A stretch of 64,000 bases of DNA. It comes from Denitrobaculum sp965232285. Lineage in GTDB: Bacteria; Pseudomonadota; Alphaproteobacteria; Kiloniellales; Kiloniellaceae. The stretch lies in contig CBDDPL010000004.1 in assembly GCA_965232285.1 (NCBI GenBank), positions 6,324,001 through 6,388,000 of the forward strand, read 5' to 3'. Every line of letters starts with the position of its first letter. The first letter of the stretch is position 1. Below the pieces are notes generated by a model. That model saw only the letters and a program-made list of their open reading frames with translations. It was not told the DNA's origin and searched no databases. Made by a program: the position numbers and the translations under genes. Below are positions 53,177 to 62,855 of the stretch, piece by piece.

Positions 53177-54805
53177 TCAATTAAAGCCCGGCAATGGGGG
53201 TAGTCCAAGCTCCTTCAGAAACCCATTGTGCCTCGTTGCTGCTTCTCGAATATCCTTCTCGATCTCGACCAGATCTTGGTGTGTCGCCGCCAGGTCGATC
53301 TCGGCTTCTTCTTCGGCCGTGCTCACAAAGCGAGAAATATTCAGGTTGAAATCGTTTGCCTCTATTTCATCCATCGCGACGCGGCGGGCATAGCGCTCGA
53401 TGGCTTCAGGCCGTTTACGGTAAGTATCGACGATCTCGGCGATGTGCTCATCCGTCATGTAGTTCTGCCGCTTACCCTTCTCGAAGCGCTCGGAAGCGTT
53501 GATGATGAGCACGTCATCGGGCTTCTTGCATTTTTTCAATACGAGAATGCAAACCGGAATGCCGGTCGAATAGAACAGGTTCGCAGGAAGACCGATCACC
53601 GTATCGATGTGACCATCTTCGAGCAGTTTGCGGCGGATTTTCGCTTCGACGCCGCCACGAAACAGCACACCATGCGGAAGGATGATCGCCATCACGCCAT
53701 CATCCTTCAGATAGTGAAATCCGTGCAGCAGGAATGCGAAGTCTGCCGCTGATTTCGGCGCCAGACCGTGGTTCTTGAAACGCACATCCTCGCCCAGCGC
53801 TTCGGTTGGCTGCCAACGATAGCTGAAGGGCGGATTGGCGACTACTGCATCGAAATAGGGCTTCTTGGCCGGGTTGGTTTCACGCAGCATGTCCCAATCA
53901 TTGGTCAGTGTGTCGCCATGATAAATCTCGAACTCTGAGTCCTTCACGCCGTGTAGGAGCATATTCATGCGCGCAAGGTTATAGGTAGTGATGTTCTTTT
54001 CCTGCCCGTAAATCTTGCCGATTCCATGCGGTCCCATCTGCTTGCGCACATTGAGCAGCAGCGAACCCGATCCGCAGGCAAAATCCATCACGCTGGCCAG
54101 ATGCTTGCGCTGGCCGGAGTTCGGTTCCTGGCTGTCGAGCGACACGATTTGTGAAAGGATATCTGAGATGCGTTGCGGGGTGTAGAACTCACCGGCTTTT
54201 TTGCCGGACCCGGCGGCGAACTGACCGATCAGATATTCGTAGGCGTCGCCCAGCGTGTCGCTGTCGGTTGAAAACTCGGCCAAGCCTTCGGCAATCTTGG
54301 AGATAATCGTGCAGAGCTTCCCATTCCGGTCTTCATATTTCTTGCCGAGCTTTTCCGACGCCAGATTGATCTCCGAGAACAATCCGGAAAATGTGCTCTG
54401 GAATGATTCTGTCTCGATGTACTTGAAACCGGCCTGCAGTGTGTTCAGCAATTCGCCGTCCTGGGTCTTCGCCATTTGGGCGATGCTGGTCCACAAGTGC
54501 TCCGGCCGGATGACATAGTGCGCCTTCAGCCGCATCTGCTTCTCGAACGCGGAAACATCGGAAGGGTTCTGCTCATACCATACGGAGAGGGAGGAGCGAC
54601 CGCCGTTTCCGATCGTATTCGGGTCCGGATAGTCCTTGCCCAGCTCTTTCTTCGCAGCCTGCTCGAAATTGTCCGAGAGATAGCGAAGGAACAGGAAGGC
54701 CAGCATATAGTCGCGGAAATCATCGGCGTTCATCGCCCCGCGAAGCTGGTCCGCGATGTCCCAAAGCACTTTGCCAAGTTGTTTCTGTTGATCTGTGGTT
54801 GTCAT
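53177..54805 (-). CDS. hsdM: type I restriction-modification system, DNA methyltransferase subunit
   Basis: A 542-residue N6-adenine methyltransferase subunit. An N-terminal helical HsdM domain (QQKLGKVLWDIADQLRGAMNADDFRDYMLAFLFLRYLSD) is followed by the AdoMet site VMDFACGSGSLLLNVRKQMG and the catalytic DAVVANPPFSYRW (NPPF motif). It modifies the target sequence together with HsdS. It is last in a four-gene operon read leftwards, with its ATG overlapping the upstream TGA. The gene is clearly less GC-rich than the flanks. Confidence 0.96.
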   Translation of the reverse strand: MTTTDQQKQLGKVLWDIADQLRGAMNADDFRDYMLAFLFLRYLSDNFEQAAKKELGKDYPDPNTIGNGGRSSLSVWYEQNPSDVSAFEKQMRLKAHYVIRPEHLWTSIAQMAKTQDGELLNTLQAGFKYIETESFQSTFSGLFSEINLASEKLGKKYEDRNGKLCTIISKIAEGLAEFSTDSDTLGDAYEYLIGQFAAGSGKKAGEFYTPQRISDILSQIVSLDSQEPNSGQRKHLASVMDFACGSGSLLLNVRKQMGPHGIGKIYGQEKNITTYNLARMNMLLHGVKDSEFEIYHGDTLTNDWDMLRETNPAKKPYFDAVVANPPFSYRWQPTEALGEDVRFKNHGLAPKSAADFAFLLHGFHYLKDDGVMAIILPHGVLFRGGVEAKIRRKLLEDGHIDTVIGLPANLFYSTGIPVCILVLKKCKKPDDVLIINASERFEKGKRQNYMTDEHIAEIVDTYRKRPEAIERYARRVAMDEIEANDFNLNISRFVSTAEEEAEIDLAATHQDLVEIEKDIREAATRHNGFLKELGLPPLPGFN

Positions 54806-55953
54806 GTGGTGACTTTCTTGGCAGCCTTGACAGGCGTCAGTTCGGGAACGGAGAATTTGAAACGCTCGAGTACGTCCGCAAGGATACGGCGGAACAGTTC
54901 CTTATTGTCGTCGACCATCTCCACCGGTTCAGTGATGGCGTATTTGCCGTGGCTCAGGAGATTGAGGGCGCGATTGTAGAGCACTTCATCTTCGAGTCCG
55001 GCGAGGCACATCTTCAGATCGTCATGGCCGAGGAAGCTCGCGATCTTTTCGAGGATGCTGCGCAGCGCATTGAAGTGGTAGGTGTAAAGCGTATCCGTAT
55101 TCACGCAGTGTTGCAGTTCGGCAAGCACCGCAACATGATGGAAATACGGCGTGTCTTCCGTATGGCGCAGCGTGTAAGTGCCCTCCTGGTTTGGGCGATG
55201 CAGGAAATAGCGCTTGGTTTTGAGTTTCGCCTGGTCCTCAGGCGCCCGGCCCAACTCATTGCACGTCACATTGAAGAACAACGCATGGTGCGAGGAGAAG
55301 ACCGTTCGTAATGGGTCAGGCGCATCATTTTCATCGCGTCGCACGGCCGCCTTTCGAACGAGACCAGCCAGATCGCAAGCAATGGCGATCGCGTTGTTGT
55401 CGTCGAGCGATGAGACCGGATCATCAATGTAGAGGTATTTCACCCATCTATAGGACTCAAGCCCGTCAATAACGCGTTCGCAGATCGCCATGAACAGGCA
55501 CCAGATGAAAATGCGCTCTTCGCCGCGAGATATTTTTATTTTCTCGTCGCTGTCTTTGCGAAAAGTGACTGTCCATTTGTCATAGTCGATGTCGAAATCG
55601 AAATCGACATAGCGGGACAGGTAGCCCTTGATATCGACTTCCAGCGCTAAATCCTTCAGGCCATCGACGAATGAGGACGCTTCATTGATCTTCAAATAGC
55701 GTTCGGTGTCGTTGTCTAGGTCGTTGTACCAGACAAACAGATCTTCAGTGTAAGCGTTGAAATAGAGCGTGTCAGGATTGCCCTGGCCCTTTTTCTTGCC
55801 TTGGTCCTTGAATTCGATGGAAAGCCGCGTCTTGCCCGTACGGTTATAGGCGTAGAGCAAAACGCAATCGAAATCCTTCACATCGCTGCGCAGGCGGGTC
55901 GCGAGTTTTCCGATGCTTTTGTATTCAAAAATTTTCTTGGTCTGATCGCTCAT
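54802..55953 (-). CDS. PrrC-like anticodon nuclease (ABC-type ATPase + RNase domain)
   Basis: A 383-residue protein inserted between hsdS and hsdM. The N-terminal ATPase part has Walker A AYNRTGKT (35-42, first Gly replaced by Ala), signature-like KISRGEERI (140-148), Walker B YLYIDDPVSSLDDNN (173-187) and a histidine switch FSSHH (219-223). The C-terminal part contains R298-x3-E302 and H335, a spacing almost equal to the Arg320-Glu324-His356 triad known for E. coli PrrC. PrrC is held silent by its EcoprrI type I complex and, when a phage inhibits restriction, cuts tRNA-Lys in the anticodon. This gene's location fits that guard role. Sequence similarity is by motif; tRNA cleavage is inferred. 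It overlaps both neighbours by 4 bases (ATGA). Confidence 0.75.
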   Translation of the reverse strand: MSDQTKKIFEYKSIGKLATRLRSDVKDFDCVLLYAYNRTGKTRLSIEFKDQGKKKGQGNPDTLYFNAYTEDLFVWYNDLDNDTERYLKINEASSFVDGLKDLALEVDIKGYLSRYVDFDFDIDYDKWTVTFRKDSDEKIKISRGEERIFIWCLFMAICERVIDGLESYRWVKYLYIDDPVSSLDDNNAIAIACDLAGLVRKAAVRRDENDAPDPLRTVFSSHHALFFNVTCNELGRAPEDQAKLKTKRYFLHRPNQEGTYTLRHTEDTPYFHHVAVLAELQHCVNTDTLYTYHFNALRSILEKIASFLGHDDLKMCLAGLEDEVLYNRALNLLSHGKYAITEPVEMVDDNKELFRRILADVLERFKFSVPELTPVKAAKKVTT

Positions 55954-57227
55954 AGCGTATGGCCCTCCAGCGACGGGAAGAGTTGCTGGAGTAGGCCGTG
56001 CTTATGAAGCTTGAGCGTTTCAACCCGTAGCAATTGCGCGATGATGTTCTTGTCCAATGAGGTAAGAAACAGCGCTATTTTTTCCTGCTCAGGCACAGGC
56101 GGGATGCGCAGGCGGATAGATGCGAAGTCATCAAAATACAGACGCAGCCTGTCTTTAGTAAGCCCGCGTGAATGGGCGGTAAGCTGTTGCAGGCTGGAAG
56201 CGGTTTTTAGGTAGTTTGCGAAGAAACTTGGAACGACTTCCTGTTTCGGCTTTAGCACGATATAGGCTGGGCTGACCATGCAGTCTTCTAACGCCACACC
56301 CAATGCGCCCTGCCACATTCGCATCATGTTGTATGCGATATCGCCCTTCGAAGCTCTTTTGTTTCCTGCCGCGTCTTCGATGTCATAGTAGTTCCGATCG
56401 AATGTATCCCGACGGACCATCCCATCGTGGATTGTCACGGAATACAACGGTAGACCCGACACGCCTTTTTCAATACGGTTTGCGAATAAACTTCCGCATT
56501 CTTTTCCTTCCCAATCTCCCGCGCCCTGAAACTCCGGAAAGCGGAGACGTGGGACGGTTTCGGCGGGGATTTTTTGGCCGTTTTCAATTCGTTCAGCACG
56601 GGGAAAGAGCTGTTGCATCAGCCCTTTCTTGTGCTGGCGCAGAGCGTCCAGCTTCCGGCCTTCCCCCACAATCAGATCATCCAGCGAGCCGAGACAATCG
56701 GCGATTTTCTGTTGTTCGGCTTCCGTCTGTGGGAGCGGGATCGGCATCAACATGAGATCTTCATTCGTGATCGCCATTCGGTCGTGTCGTACACCACTGT
56801 TAGAGACGCGACGGAGATACGGATGCCAGTGAGTGGAGGCGAAAAAGTGCGCGAAGAAATCGAACTTATCACTTTTGAAACGAAAGATCGTGTAAAGGGG
56901 TGACATCACCCCGCTGCCAACTCGATTCTTTGAGATTGGCCCGACTGGCGCAATACTTGATACTCTTGGGTTGTAGACGTAGTCACCCTCTTCAATGACA
57001 AAGTAATTCTCTGTGTTTGTCGCTATGTCCTTTTCGAAAAAGGCCCGTTGATCGACTACGCCAAATTCAGCGGAATTGGTAAGCGGTCTTAATTTTGACT
57101 CTGAGCCGTTTCGCTGTGTTCGACGAGCCGCAAGACGTTCCAGCACTGTTGATTGCCACTCCGGCGAATCCTTAAATTCCGGAAACCGTCGCTTCGGCAC
57201 CAGTGGCGCTTGCTTCTCCCCCGCCAT
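55950..57227 (-). CDS. hsdS: type I restriction-modification system, specificity subunit
   Basis: A 425-residue DNA-recognition subunit with two target recognition domains. Each is followed by a conserved helix: QTEAEQQKIADCLGSLDDLI (about 173-192) and PVPEQEKIALFLTSLDKNI (about 388-406). The motifs RRFPEFKDSPEW and LRFPEFQGAGDW mark the start of each half. The ATG at 57227 shares bases with the hsdR stop; a GTG one codon earlier also fits. The two halves set the bipartite recognition sequence, which cannot be read from here. Confidence 0.94.
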   Translation of the reverse strand: MAGEKQAPLVPKRRFPEFKDSPEWQSTVLERLAARRTQRNGSESKLRPLTNSAEFGVVDQRAFFEKDIATNTENYFVIEEGDYVYNPRVSSIAPVGPISKNRVGSGVMSPLYTIFRFKSDKFDFFAHFFASTHWHPYLRRVSNSGVRHDRMAITNEDLMLMPIPLPQTEAEQQKIADCLGSLDDLIVGEGRKLDALRQHKKGLMQQLFPRAERIENGQKIPAETVPRLRFPEFQGAGDWEGKECGSLFANRIEKGVSGLPLYSVTIHDGMVRRDTFDRNYYDIEDAAGNKRASKGDIAYNMMRMWQGALGVALEDCMVSPAYIVLKPKQEVVPSFFANYLKTASSLQQLTAHSRGLTKDRLRLYFDDFASIRLRIPPVPEQEKIALFLTSLDKNIIAQLLRVETLKLHKHGLLQQLFPSLEGHTL

Positions 57228-60200
57228 CACGAGCCTTCCTGCTCATAGGCATTGAGACCGGAGATTTCGCGGCCTTGCGTGCGCCTGTTCAGCAACGGTA
57301 CAAGATCGGCCATAAGCACCAACTCACGTTCGCGACGTTCGCGCCAGCCGAGACCAAGTGGGACCATCAGGTCGGTCAGCTGCTCGCCGTCGAAGATCAT
57401 GCGTTGCAGGATGGTGGCGACGAAGGCTGACAATGCCTTGGTCGTCAGGCCGTGCTTTCCCGCCAGTGCCGCAATTTCCTTAGCCTGCTTTTCAGCCTTG
57501 AACGCCTCGTAGCCTGCGCGGATCGCCGCCTCGTTCAGTGCCTCGCCTTCTTTAAGCGAGCGCACATATTGGGTGATGTCGTCACGCTCATTCATGAACT
57601 TGGCGTCCGACTGGATCAGCCCAATCAGCTGTTCCCTGCTGATCTTCATTTTCTTCGGGTCTTGGCCGGAGAATTTGGCCATCAGCTTCATGATGTAGTC
57701 ATAGTCGATGACCGCAGAGGCAAAGAGCACAAACTCGAAATCAAGCTGATCCATATCCGGCGCCGGTGATTCTCCGTCGCCGCCGATCTTGCCCTGCTGC
57801 TCGCGCAGGCGCTGCGCGGTTTCGAGGTAAGCACTCCGGAAGGCACGCAGATCGTCCTTTGCTAAGGTCTTCTCGATCTCGCTGCGCTGTTCGTCCGTCA
57901 GATCGGTATACTGATCTAGCTGAATCTGCAGGCGCTGTACCTCCTTGAACTTCTGGACAAAGCCGATGCGCGCTTCATCACCCAGGAGGTTCTTGACCTG
58001 ATCGGGCGTCGGCCCGACGCCTTGCGAGGTCATGAAGCTGCCCAGATCGGCGACTGCTTCACGTAGTCGTTCAATCACCACGGGCGCCTTGTCGACCAGC
58101 CAGATTTCGCGCGCACGATCCGATTGGGCACCGGAAAAGAGCGCGATGGCTGCATCTACATTGTCTTGCTGGTCGCGGAAATCGAGAATATTGCCATAGG
58201 GCTTGGTGGCATTCAGCACACGGTTGGTGCGTGAGAAAGCCTGAATCAGTCCATGATGCTTCAGGTTCTTATCGACGTAGAGTGTGTTGAGGAATTTCGC
58301 GTCGAAGCCAGTGAGCAACATATCGACCACTATCGTAATGTCAATCTTCTCTCCGCCCTTTTGCGGCAGATCGCGATTGGGAAATTGCTGGTCTTTGATC
58401 CGCTGCTGGATATCCTGATAGTAGAGGTCGAAATTTTTCAGGTCGTGGTTCGTGCCATAGTGCTGATTGTAGTCGGCGATGATGGCCTTCAGGGCCTTTT
58501 TCTTGCCTGCGGGGTCCTTCTCATTGTCAGCCTTTTCCTGCGGCAGGTCCTCTTGTATCTGCTGCACATCCTTGTTGCCTTCGGCGGGCGGAGAAAACAC
58601 TGATGAGATCTTCAGCGGCATGAATTCCGAATCAACCGCTTGTCGCTCAGCCTGTAATGCCTTGAACAGCTCAAAGTACTCGATGGCGTCGTTGATTGAC
58701 GCGGTGGCGAACAGGGCATTGAAGCGCCTCGCGCCTGTAGCTGCATCGTGCTTGTCCAAAATTGCCTGAGCGATCGCCCGTTTGGTCAAGGTTTGGCCCG
58801 GCTTTCTGGTCGTCTCATCCTTCGGTTTGTAGTAGTCGACATGGAAACGCAGGACGTTCCGATCCTCGATCGCGTTCGTAATCGTGTAGGCATGCAGCTC
58901 TTGTTCGAAAAGGTCCTGAGTGGTTCGAAGACTGGCGATGTCGCCTTCAATCTGTTGCACGGTCGCATTTTCTTCAAAAATCGGTGTTCCCGTAAAACCA
59001 AAGAGCTGCGTATTTGGGAAGAATTTCTTGATCGCCTTATGTGTCTCACCAAATTGTGAGCGGTGGCACTCATCGAAGATGAACACCATCCGTTTATCGC
59101 GGAGCTGTTCGAGACGTTCTTTAAACGTGGCTTGGCCTCGGGCGACCTTCCGCTTGTTGTGCCTGCTGTTCTCGTCGAGCGCCAGACCGAGCTTCTGGAT
59201 GGTTGTAACAATCACCTTGTCGGCATAGTCGTCTGACAATAGCCGCCGCACGAGTGTCGCGGTGTTGGTGTTTTCCTCAACGCTGTTTTCTTGGAACCGG
59301 TTGAACTCTTCACGGGTTTGACGGTCGAGGTCTTTGCGGTCGACGACGAAGAGGCACTTATGGATGTTCGCGTTCGACTTAAGGAGAGTCGAAGCCTTGA
59401 ACGAGGTCAGCGTCTTGCCCGAACCGGTCGTGTGCCAGATGTAGCCGTTGCCGCAATTTTGCTCGATACACTCGACAATCGCCTTGACCGCATAGATCTG
59501 ATAAGGGCGCATCATCATCAGCTTCTGCTCGCTGGCGATGAGTACCATATACTTGCTGATCATCTGGCCAAGCGTGCATTTTGCCAGGAATTTGTCGGCA
59601 AAGTCGTCAAGATGGTTGATCTTGGTATTGTCCTCCGCAGCGAACTGATAAATCGGCAAGAAGCGCTCATCTGCATCGAAAGCGAAATGACGGGCGTTGT
59701 TGTTGGCGAAATAGAGGGTTTCGGAGCGATTGCTGACAATAAAAAGCTGGATGAAGCAGAGCAGCGTTTTCGTGTAGCCGTTGCCCGGATCGTTTTTGTA
59801 GTCGACGATTTGCTCCATCGCCCGGCGCGGTGTGATTCCGAGCGATTTCAGCTCAACCTGAACAACCGGAAGACCATTGATGAGAAGTATCACGTCATAG
59901 CGATGATGGCTGTTGTCTGTATTGATACGGAGTTGATTGATGACTTCAAATGTGTTTTTGCACCAGTCTTTGACGTTGACGAGGGTGTAGTTGAGAGGGG
60001 TGCCGTCATCGCGGATGAAGGCTTCACGGTTGCGGAGAGAACGGGCTGCCTCGTAGACGTCTGACGTGACGATCCCGTCAAGGAGCCTCCGAAACTCACC
60101 GTCGGTGAGCTTGACCCGGTTTAGAGCCTCAAACTTTTCCCGGAAGTTTGCTTCGAGCAATGCGCGATCTCGTATGTCCGAGCGATACTCGTACTTGAGG

Positions 60201-60259
60201 TCCTCCAACTTGGCGATCAGCGCCTCTTCAAGATCGCGTTCAGGTTTATTTGTGGCCAT
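57227..60259 (-). CDS. hsdR: type I restriction-modification system, endonuclease subunit
   Basis: A 1010-residue motor-nuclease. The N-terminal PD-(D/E)xK domain has YDVILLINGLPVVQVELKS (Asp and Glu-x-Lys of the nuclease site). A helicase core follows with Walker A HTTGSGKTLTSF, DECHRSQFG (DEAD-like), TGTPIF and VDMLLTGFDAKFLNTLYVDK. C-terminal helices bind the methylase. It translocates DNA with ATP and cuts unmodified DNA. ATG 60259 is used; a GTG at 60271 adds four residues. It opens the operon, so hsdR, hsdS, the PrrC-like gene and hsdM are made from one transcript, an order unlike the prr locus where hsdR comes last. Confidence 0.95.
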   Translation of the reverse strand: MATNKPERDLEEALIAKLEDLKYEYRSDIRDRALLEANFREKFEALNRVKLTDGEFRRLLDGIVTSDVYEAARSLRNREAFIRDDGTPLNYTLVNVKDWCKNTFEVINQLRINTDNSHHRYDVILLINGLPVVQVELKSLGITPRRAMEQIVDYKNDPGNGYTKTLLCFIQLFIVSNRSETLYFANNNARHFAFDADERFLPIYQFAAEDNTKINHLDDFADKFLAKCTLGQMISKYMVLIASEQKLMMMRPYQIYAVKAIVECIEQNCGNGYIWHTTGSGKTLTSFKASTLLKSNANIHKCLFVVDRKDLDRQTREEFNRFQENSVEENTNTATLVRRLLSDDYADKVIVTTIQKLGLALDENSRHNKRKVARGQATFKERLEQLRDKRMVFIFDECHRSQFGETHKAIKKFFPNTQLFGFTGTPIFEENATVQQIEGDIASLRTTQDLFEQELHAYTITNAIEDRNVLRFHVDYYKPKDETTRKPGQTLTKRAIAQAILDKHDAATGARRFNALFATASINDAIEYFELFKALQAERQAVDSEFMPLKISSVFSPPAEGNKDVQQIQEDLPQEKADNEKDPAGKKKALKAIIADYNQHYGTNHDLKNFDLYYQDIQQRIKDQQFPNRDLPQKGGEKIDITIVVDMLLTGFDAKFLNTLYVDKNLKHHGLIQAFSRTNRVLNATKPYGNILDFRDQQDNVDAAIALFSGAQSDRAREIWLVDKAPVVIERLREAVADLGSFMTSQGVGPTPDQVKNLLGDEARIGFVQKFKEVQRLQIQLDQYTDLTDEQRSEIEKTLAKDDLRAFRSAYLETAQRLREQQGKIGGDGESPAPDMDQLDFEFVLFASAVIDYDYIMKLMAKFSGQDPKKMKISREQLIGLIQSDAKFMNERDDITQYVRSLKEGEALNEAAIRAGYEAFKAEKQAKEIAALAGKHGLTTKALSAFVATILQRMIFDGEQLTDLMVPLGLGWRERRERELVLMADLVPLLNRRTQGREISGLNAYEQEGS

Positions 60260-60745
60260 TGCAGGAATCACTACTTTTTTTGTCTGTTCGCAACGCTACC
60301 GGGCTATCAGCGTAAGTTGAAGACATAGCTCAGGCAATGCAACCACTTCTCACACTGAACTTCGATAGCTCAATTCAAGGCAATATGCGACGTCAAAAAA
60401 CAAAATTTCCGGTATGTTTTGCCCGATACTCCAAGTCCAATTCCAGCGACAGGCAATCCGGATGAGCGAAAGCGGATTGGCATGGACACAACGAATGCTC
60501 CGCACTGCAAGCTCTGGAAAACACTTAAAGGAGCGGTGACCTAGACGGGATTCGAACTTGGGACCTGCGGGGCCATGGGTGTGGAATAACAGGGAGGCTC
60601 AAAAATCGCCACCCAGAATGGCCCGAATCCAGTTTCGGTACTTATTCGGTGTTTGAACCGCTACCCGTAGAGCTAAGCTATGGTTCCGGGCGCCCTTCAC
60701 TACCCCAGTCGTTTAGATCCCTAAACAGAGGATTTCCGTAGCCGC
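60260..60745. other. intergenic segment between hsdR and ureG
   Basis: This 486-base stretch has no protein gene. Its first half is AT-rich and should contain the hsdR promoter (minus strand, near 60270-60330). Its second half holds the tRNA-like remnant described separately. No insertion-sequence ends or integrase are seen. Confidence 0.5.
60531..60690 (-). other. tRNA-like remnant, possible integration site
   Basis: Read on the minus strand, 60690-60661 looks like a tRNA 5-prime part (GGAACCATAGCTTAGCTC, a D-arm-like GCTTAGCTC..GTAGC). At 60559-60536 there is a T-loop-like GTTCGAATCCCGTC followed by GGTCACC. The two pieces are about 160 bases apart in total, twice a tRNA length. The T stem (CCAAG against CCCGT) does not pair and the acceptor arms do not match, so this is not a working tRNA. 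It could be hybrid debris of two tRNA ends left by recombination beside the restriction island. Confidence 0.3.
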
Positions 60746-61482
<737 letters not shown>

Positions 61483-61486
<4 letters not shown>

Positions 61487-62172
61487 GAGCGGAAGAGTCT
61501 CGGTTGCTGGGTTTCGTGGGTCATGGCGCAGATCTCGGCCATGAGGTTGTTGCTGGTCAGGGCCTCGAGGGGTGTCGCGGTGGCGCGGGTGGCGGTTTCG
61601 GCGATCGCTGGCTCCAGGGCGGCGAGGATCCGCTGGCCGTCAGTTTGACCCAGGGGCACCAGGCGGATGGCGGCGGAGATGAGGTTGGAGACGCCGGCGT
61701 GGAGCCATGCCTCCAGAGCGGGGTCCGACGGGATGCCATGACCGGTGGCGGCGCAGGCGACCGTGAGGGGGTAGGCGGGGCCGTCTCCTACCTCGGTCGC
61801 GAGCAGGTCGAGGGTGGCGCAGGGCCAGGCTTCGCGGGTGGTGCGCAGGAAGGCGTTGCCGAGGGCCAGGGTCTCGTGGCGTAGCTCCAGGGCGGGCTGG
61901 AAGGCCAGGGCGAAGGCGTTGATCTCGGCAAGGGCCGGGCCGTCGCTCTCCCGTGCAGCTTCATAAGCGCGGGCGAAGATGACCGCGTCGCTCCAGAGAC
62001 TACCGGCCGTCAGGCTGTCAGTGAGCCAGTCCTGCGTGCTGGTGCGGTCAGTGACCAGGTTGCGAGCGATGACGGCCTCGAGGCCCTGGCTGTAGGCGAA
62101 GGCCCCGACCGGGTAGGCGGGGGAGAGCCAGGTCAGCAGGCGGTAGAGGGCGGGGGAAGACTCACTGGTCAT
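61483..62172 (-). CDS. ureF: urease accessory protein UreF
   Basis: A 229-residue all-helical protein that bridges UreG and the UreD-apourease complex. The motifs LLTWLSPAYPVGAFAYSQGLE (about 10-30) and a C-terminal PLGQTDGQRILAAL are typical. ATG 62172 gives the usual start MTSESSPALYRLLTW and overlaps the ureE end by 11 bases; a frame start at 62229 lies wholly inside ureE and is rejected. Confidence 0.92.
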
Positions 62173-62650
62173 GGGGATGCCCGTGGCTGTGTCCATGGCC
62201 GTTACCGTGGCTATGACCTGCCCCGTCATAGGCCCCGCCTTCCGGATTGAAGGGCTCGACCACCTCGGCGGTTTCCGCGCCCAGGCGCGCCAGCATCTCG
62301 GCGATCACCCGGTCGCGGCGGATCAGGATGCGTTCCGGTTCGATCTGCGCCTCCAGGTGGCGGTTGCCCAGGTGCCAGGCGAGGCGCAGCAGGTGGGGCG
62401 TGTCCTCGGCGCGCACCTCCAGCAGGGGCTCGGGCCGGGCGCGCACCTCGATCACGCGGCCGTCCTCCAGTTCCAGGCCGTCGCCATGGCGCAGCAGGAC
62501 GCGCGCGGGCAGGTCTAAGAGAAAGCGCAGGCCGCTGTCGCTGGTCAGGGCGATGCGCCGGCGGTCGCGCTGCTCCTGCTCCAGGGTGACGGAGTCGGCG
62601 GGCAGGCCGCTCCAGTCGCCGGCGGGGATATGCTGGAAGGCGCGGAGCAT
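62162..62650 (-). CDS. ureE: urease accessory nickel chaperone UreE
   Basis: A 162-residue nickel carrier. The N-terminal peptide-binding part has QEQRDRRRIALTSDSGLRFLLDLP, and the metal-binding half has LLRLAWHLGNRHLEAQIEPERILIRRD (His near 98). A His-rich tail (GHSHGNGHGHSHGHPHDQ) stores nickel. It lies 205 bases after ureC, with a hairpin in that gap. Confidence 0.93.
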   Translation of the reverse strand: MLRAFQHIPAGDWSGLPADSVTLEQEQRDRRRIALTSDSGLRFLLDLPARVLLRHGDGLELEDGRVIEVRARPEPLLEVRAEDTPHLLRLAWHLGNRHLEAQIEPERILIRRDRVIAEMLARLGAETAEVVEPFNPEGGAYDGAGHSHGNGHGHSHGHPHDQ

Positions 62651-62782
62651 TGTCCTTAACGCTCCGCTGTCGCGAAGCTGTGGCGTTCAAGCACCACGCG
62701 GGCTTTTCGCCCCAGCGCCAAAGGCGCGGCATTCAATAGACCCGCTCTGGCCGGCGCCTGCTGAAGTTTTCTGGCGCGCTTG

Positions 62783-62805
62783 CCATCTGCCTGACCGGCA
62801 GATGG
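62783..62805 (-). promoter_or_regulatory. stem-loop between ureC and ureE
   Basis: CCATCTGCC (62783-62791) pairs with GGCAGATGG (62797-62805) around TGACC, a perfect 9-base stem. No T run follows in the direction of transcription, so RNA processing or stability is more likely than full termination. It could lower accessory-gene expression relative to the structural genes. Confidence 0.5.
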
Positions 62806-62855
62806 AGGGAGGTTGAATCTCTGAAGGCACATTCCTTTCTGTTTCCCTCCCATCC

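Noticed and set aside
60531..60690. Intact tRNA or two-piece tmRNA gene
   Set aside because: The T stem and acceptor stem do not pair, the length is wrong for a tRNA, and no tag-peptide region or tmRNA ending is visible.
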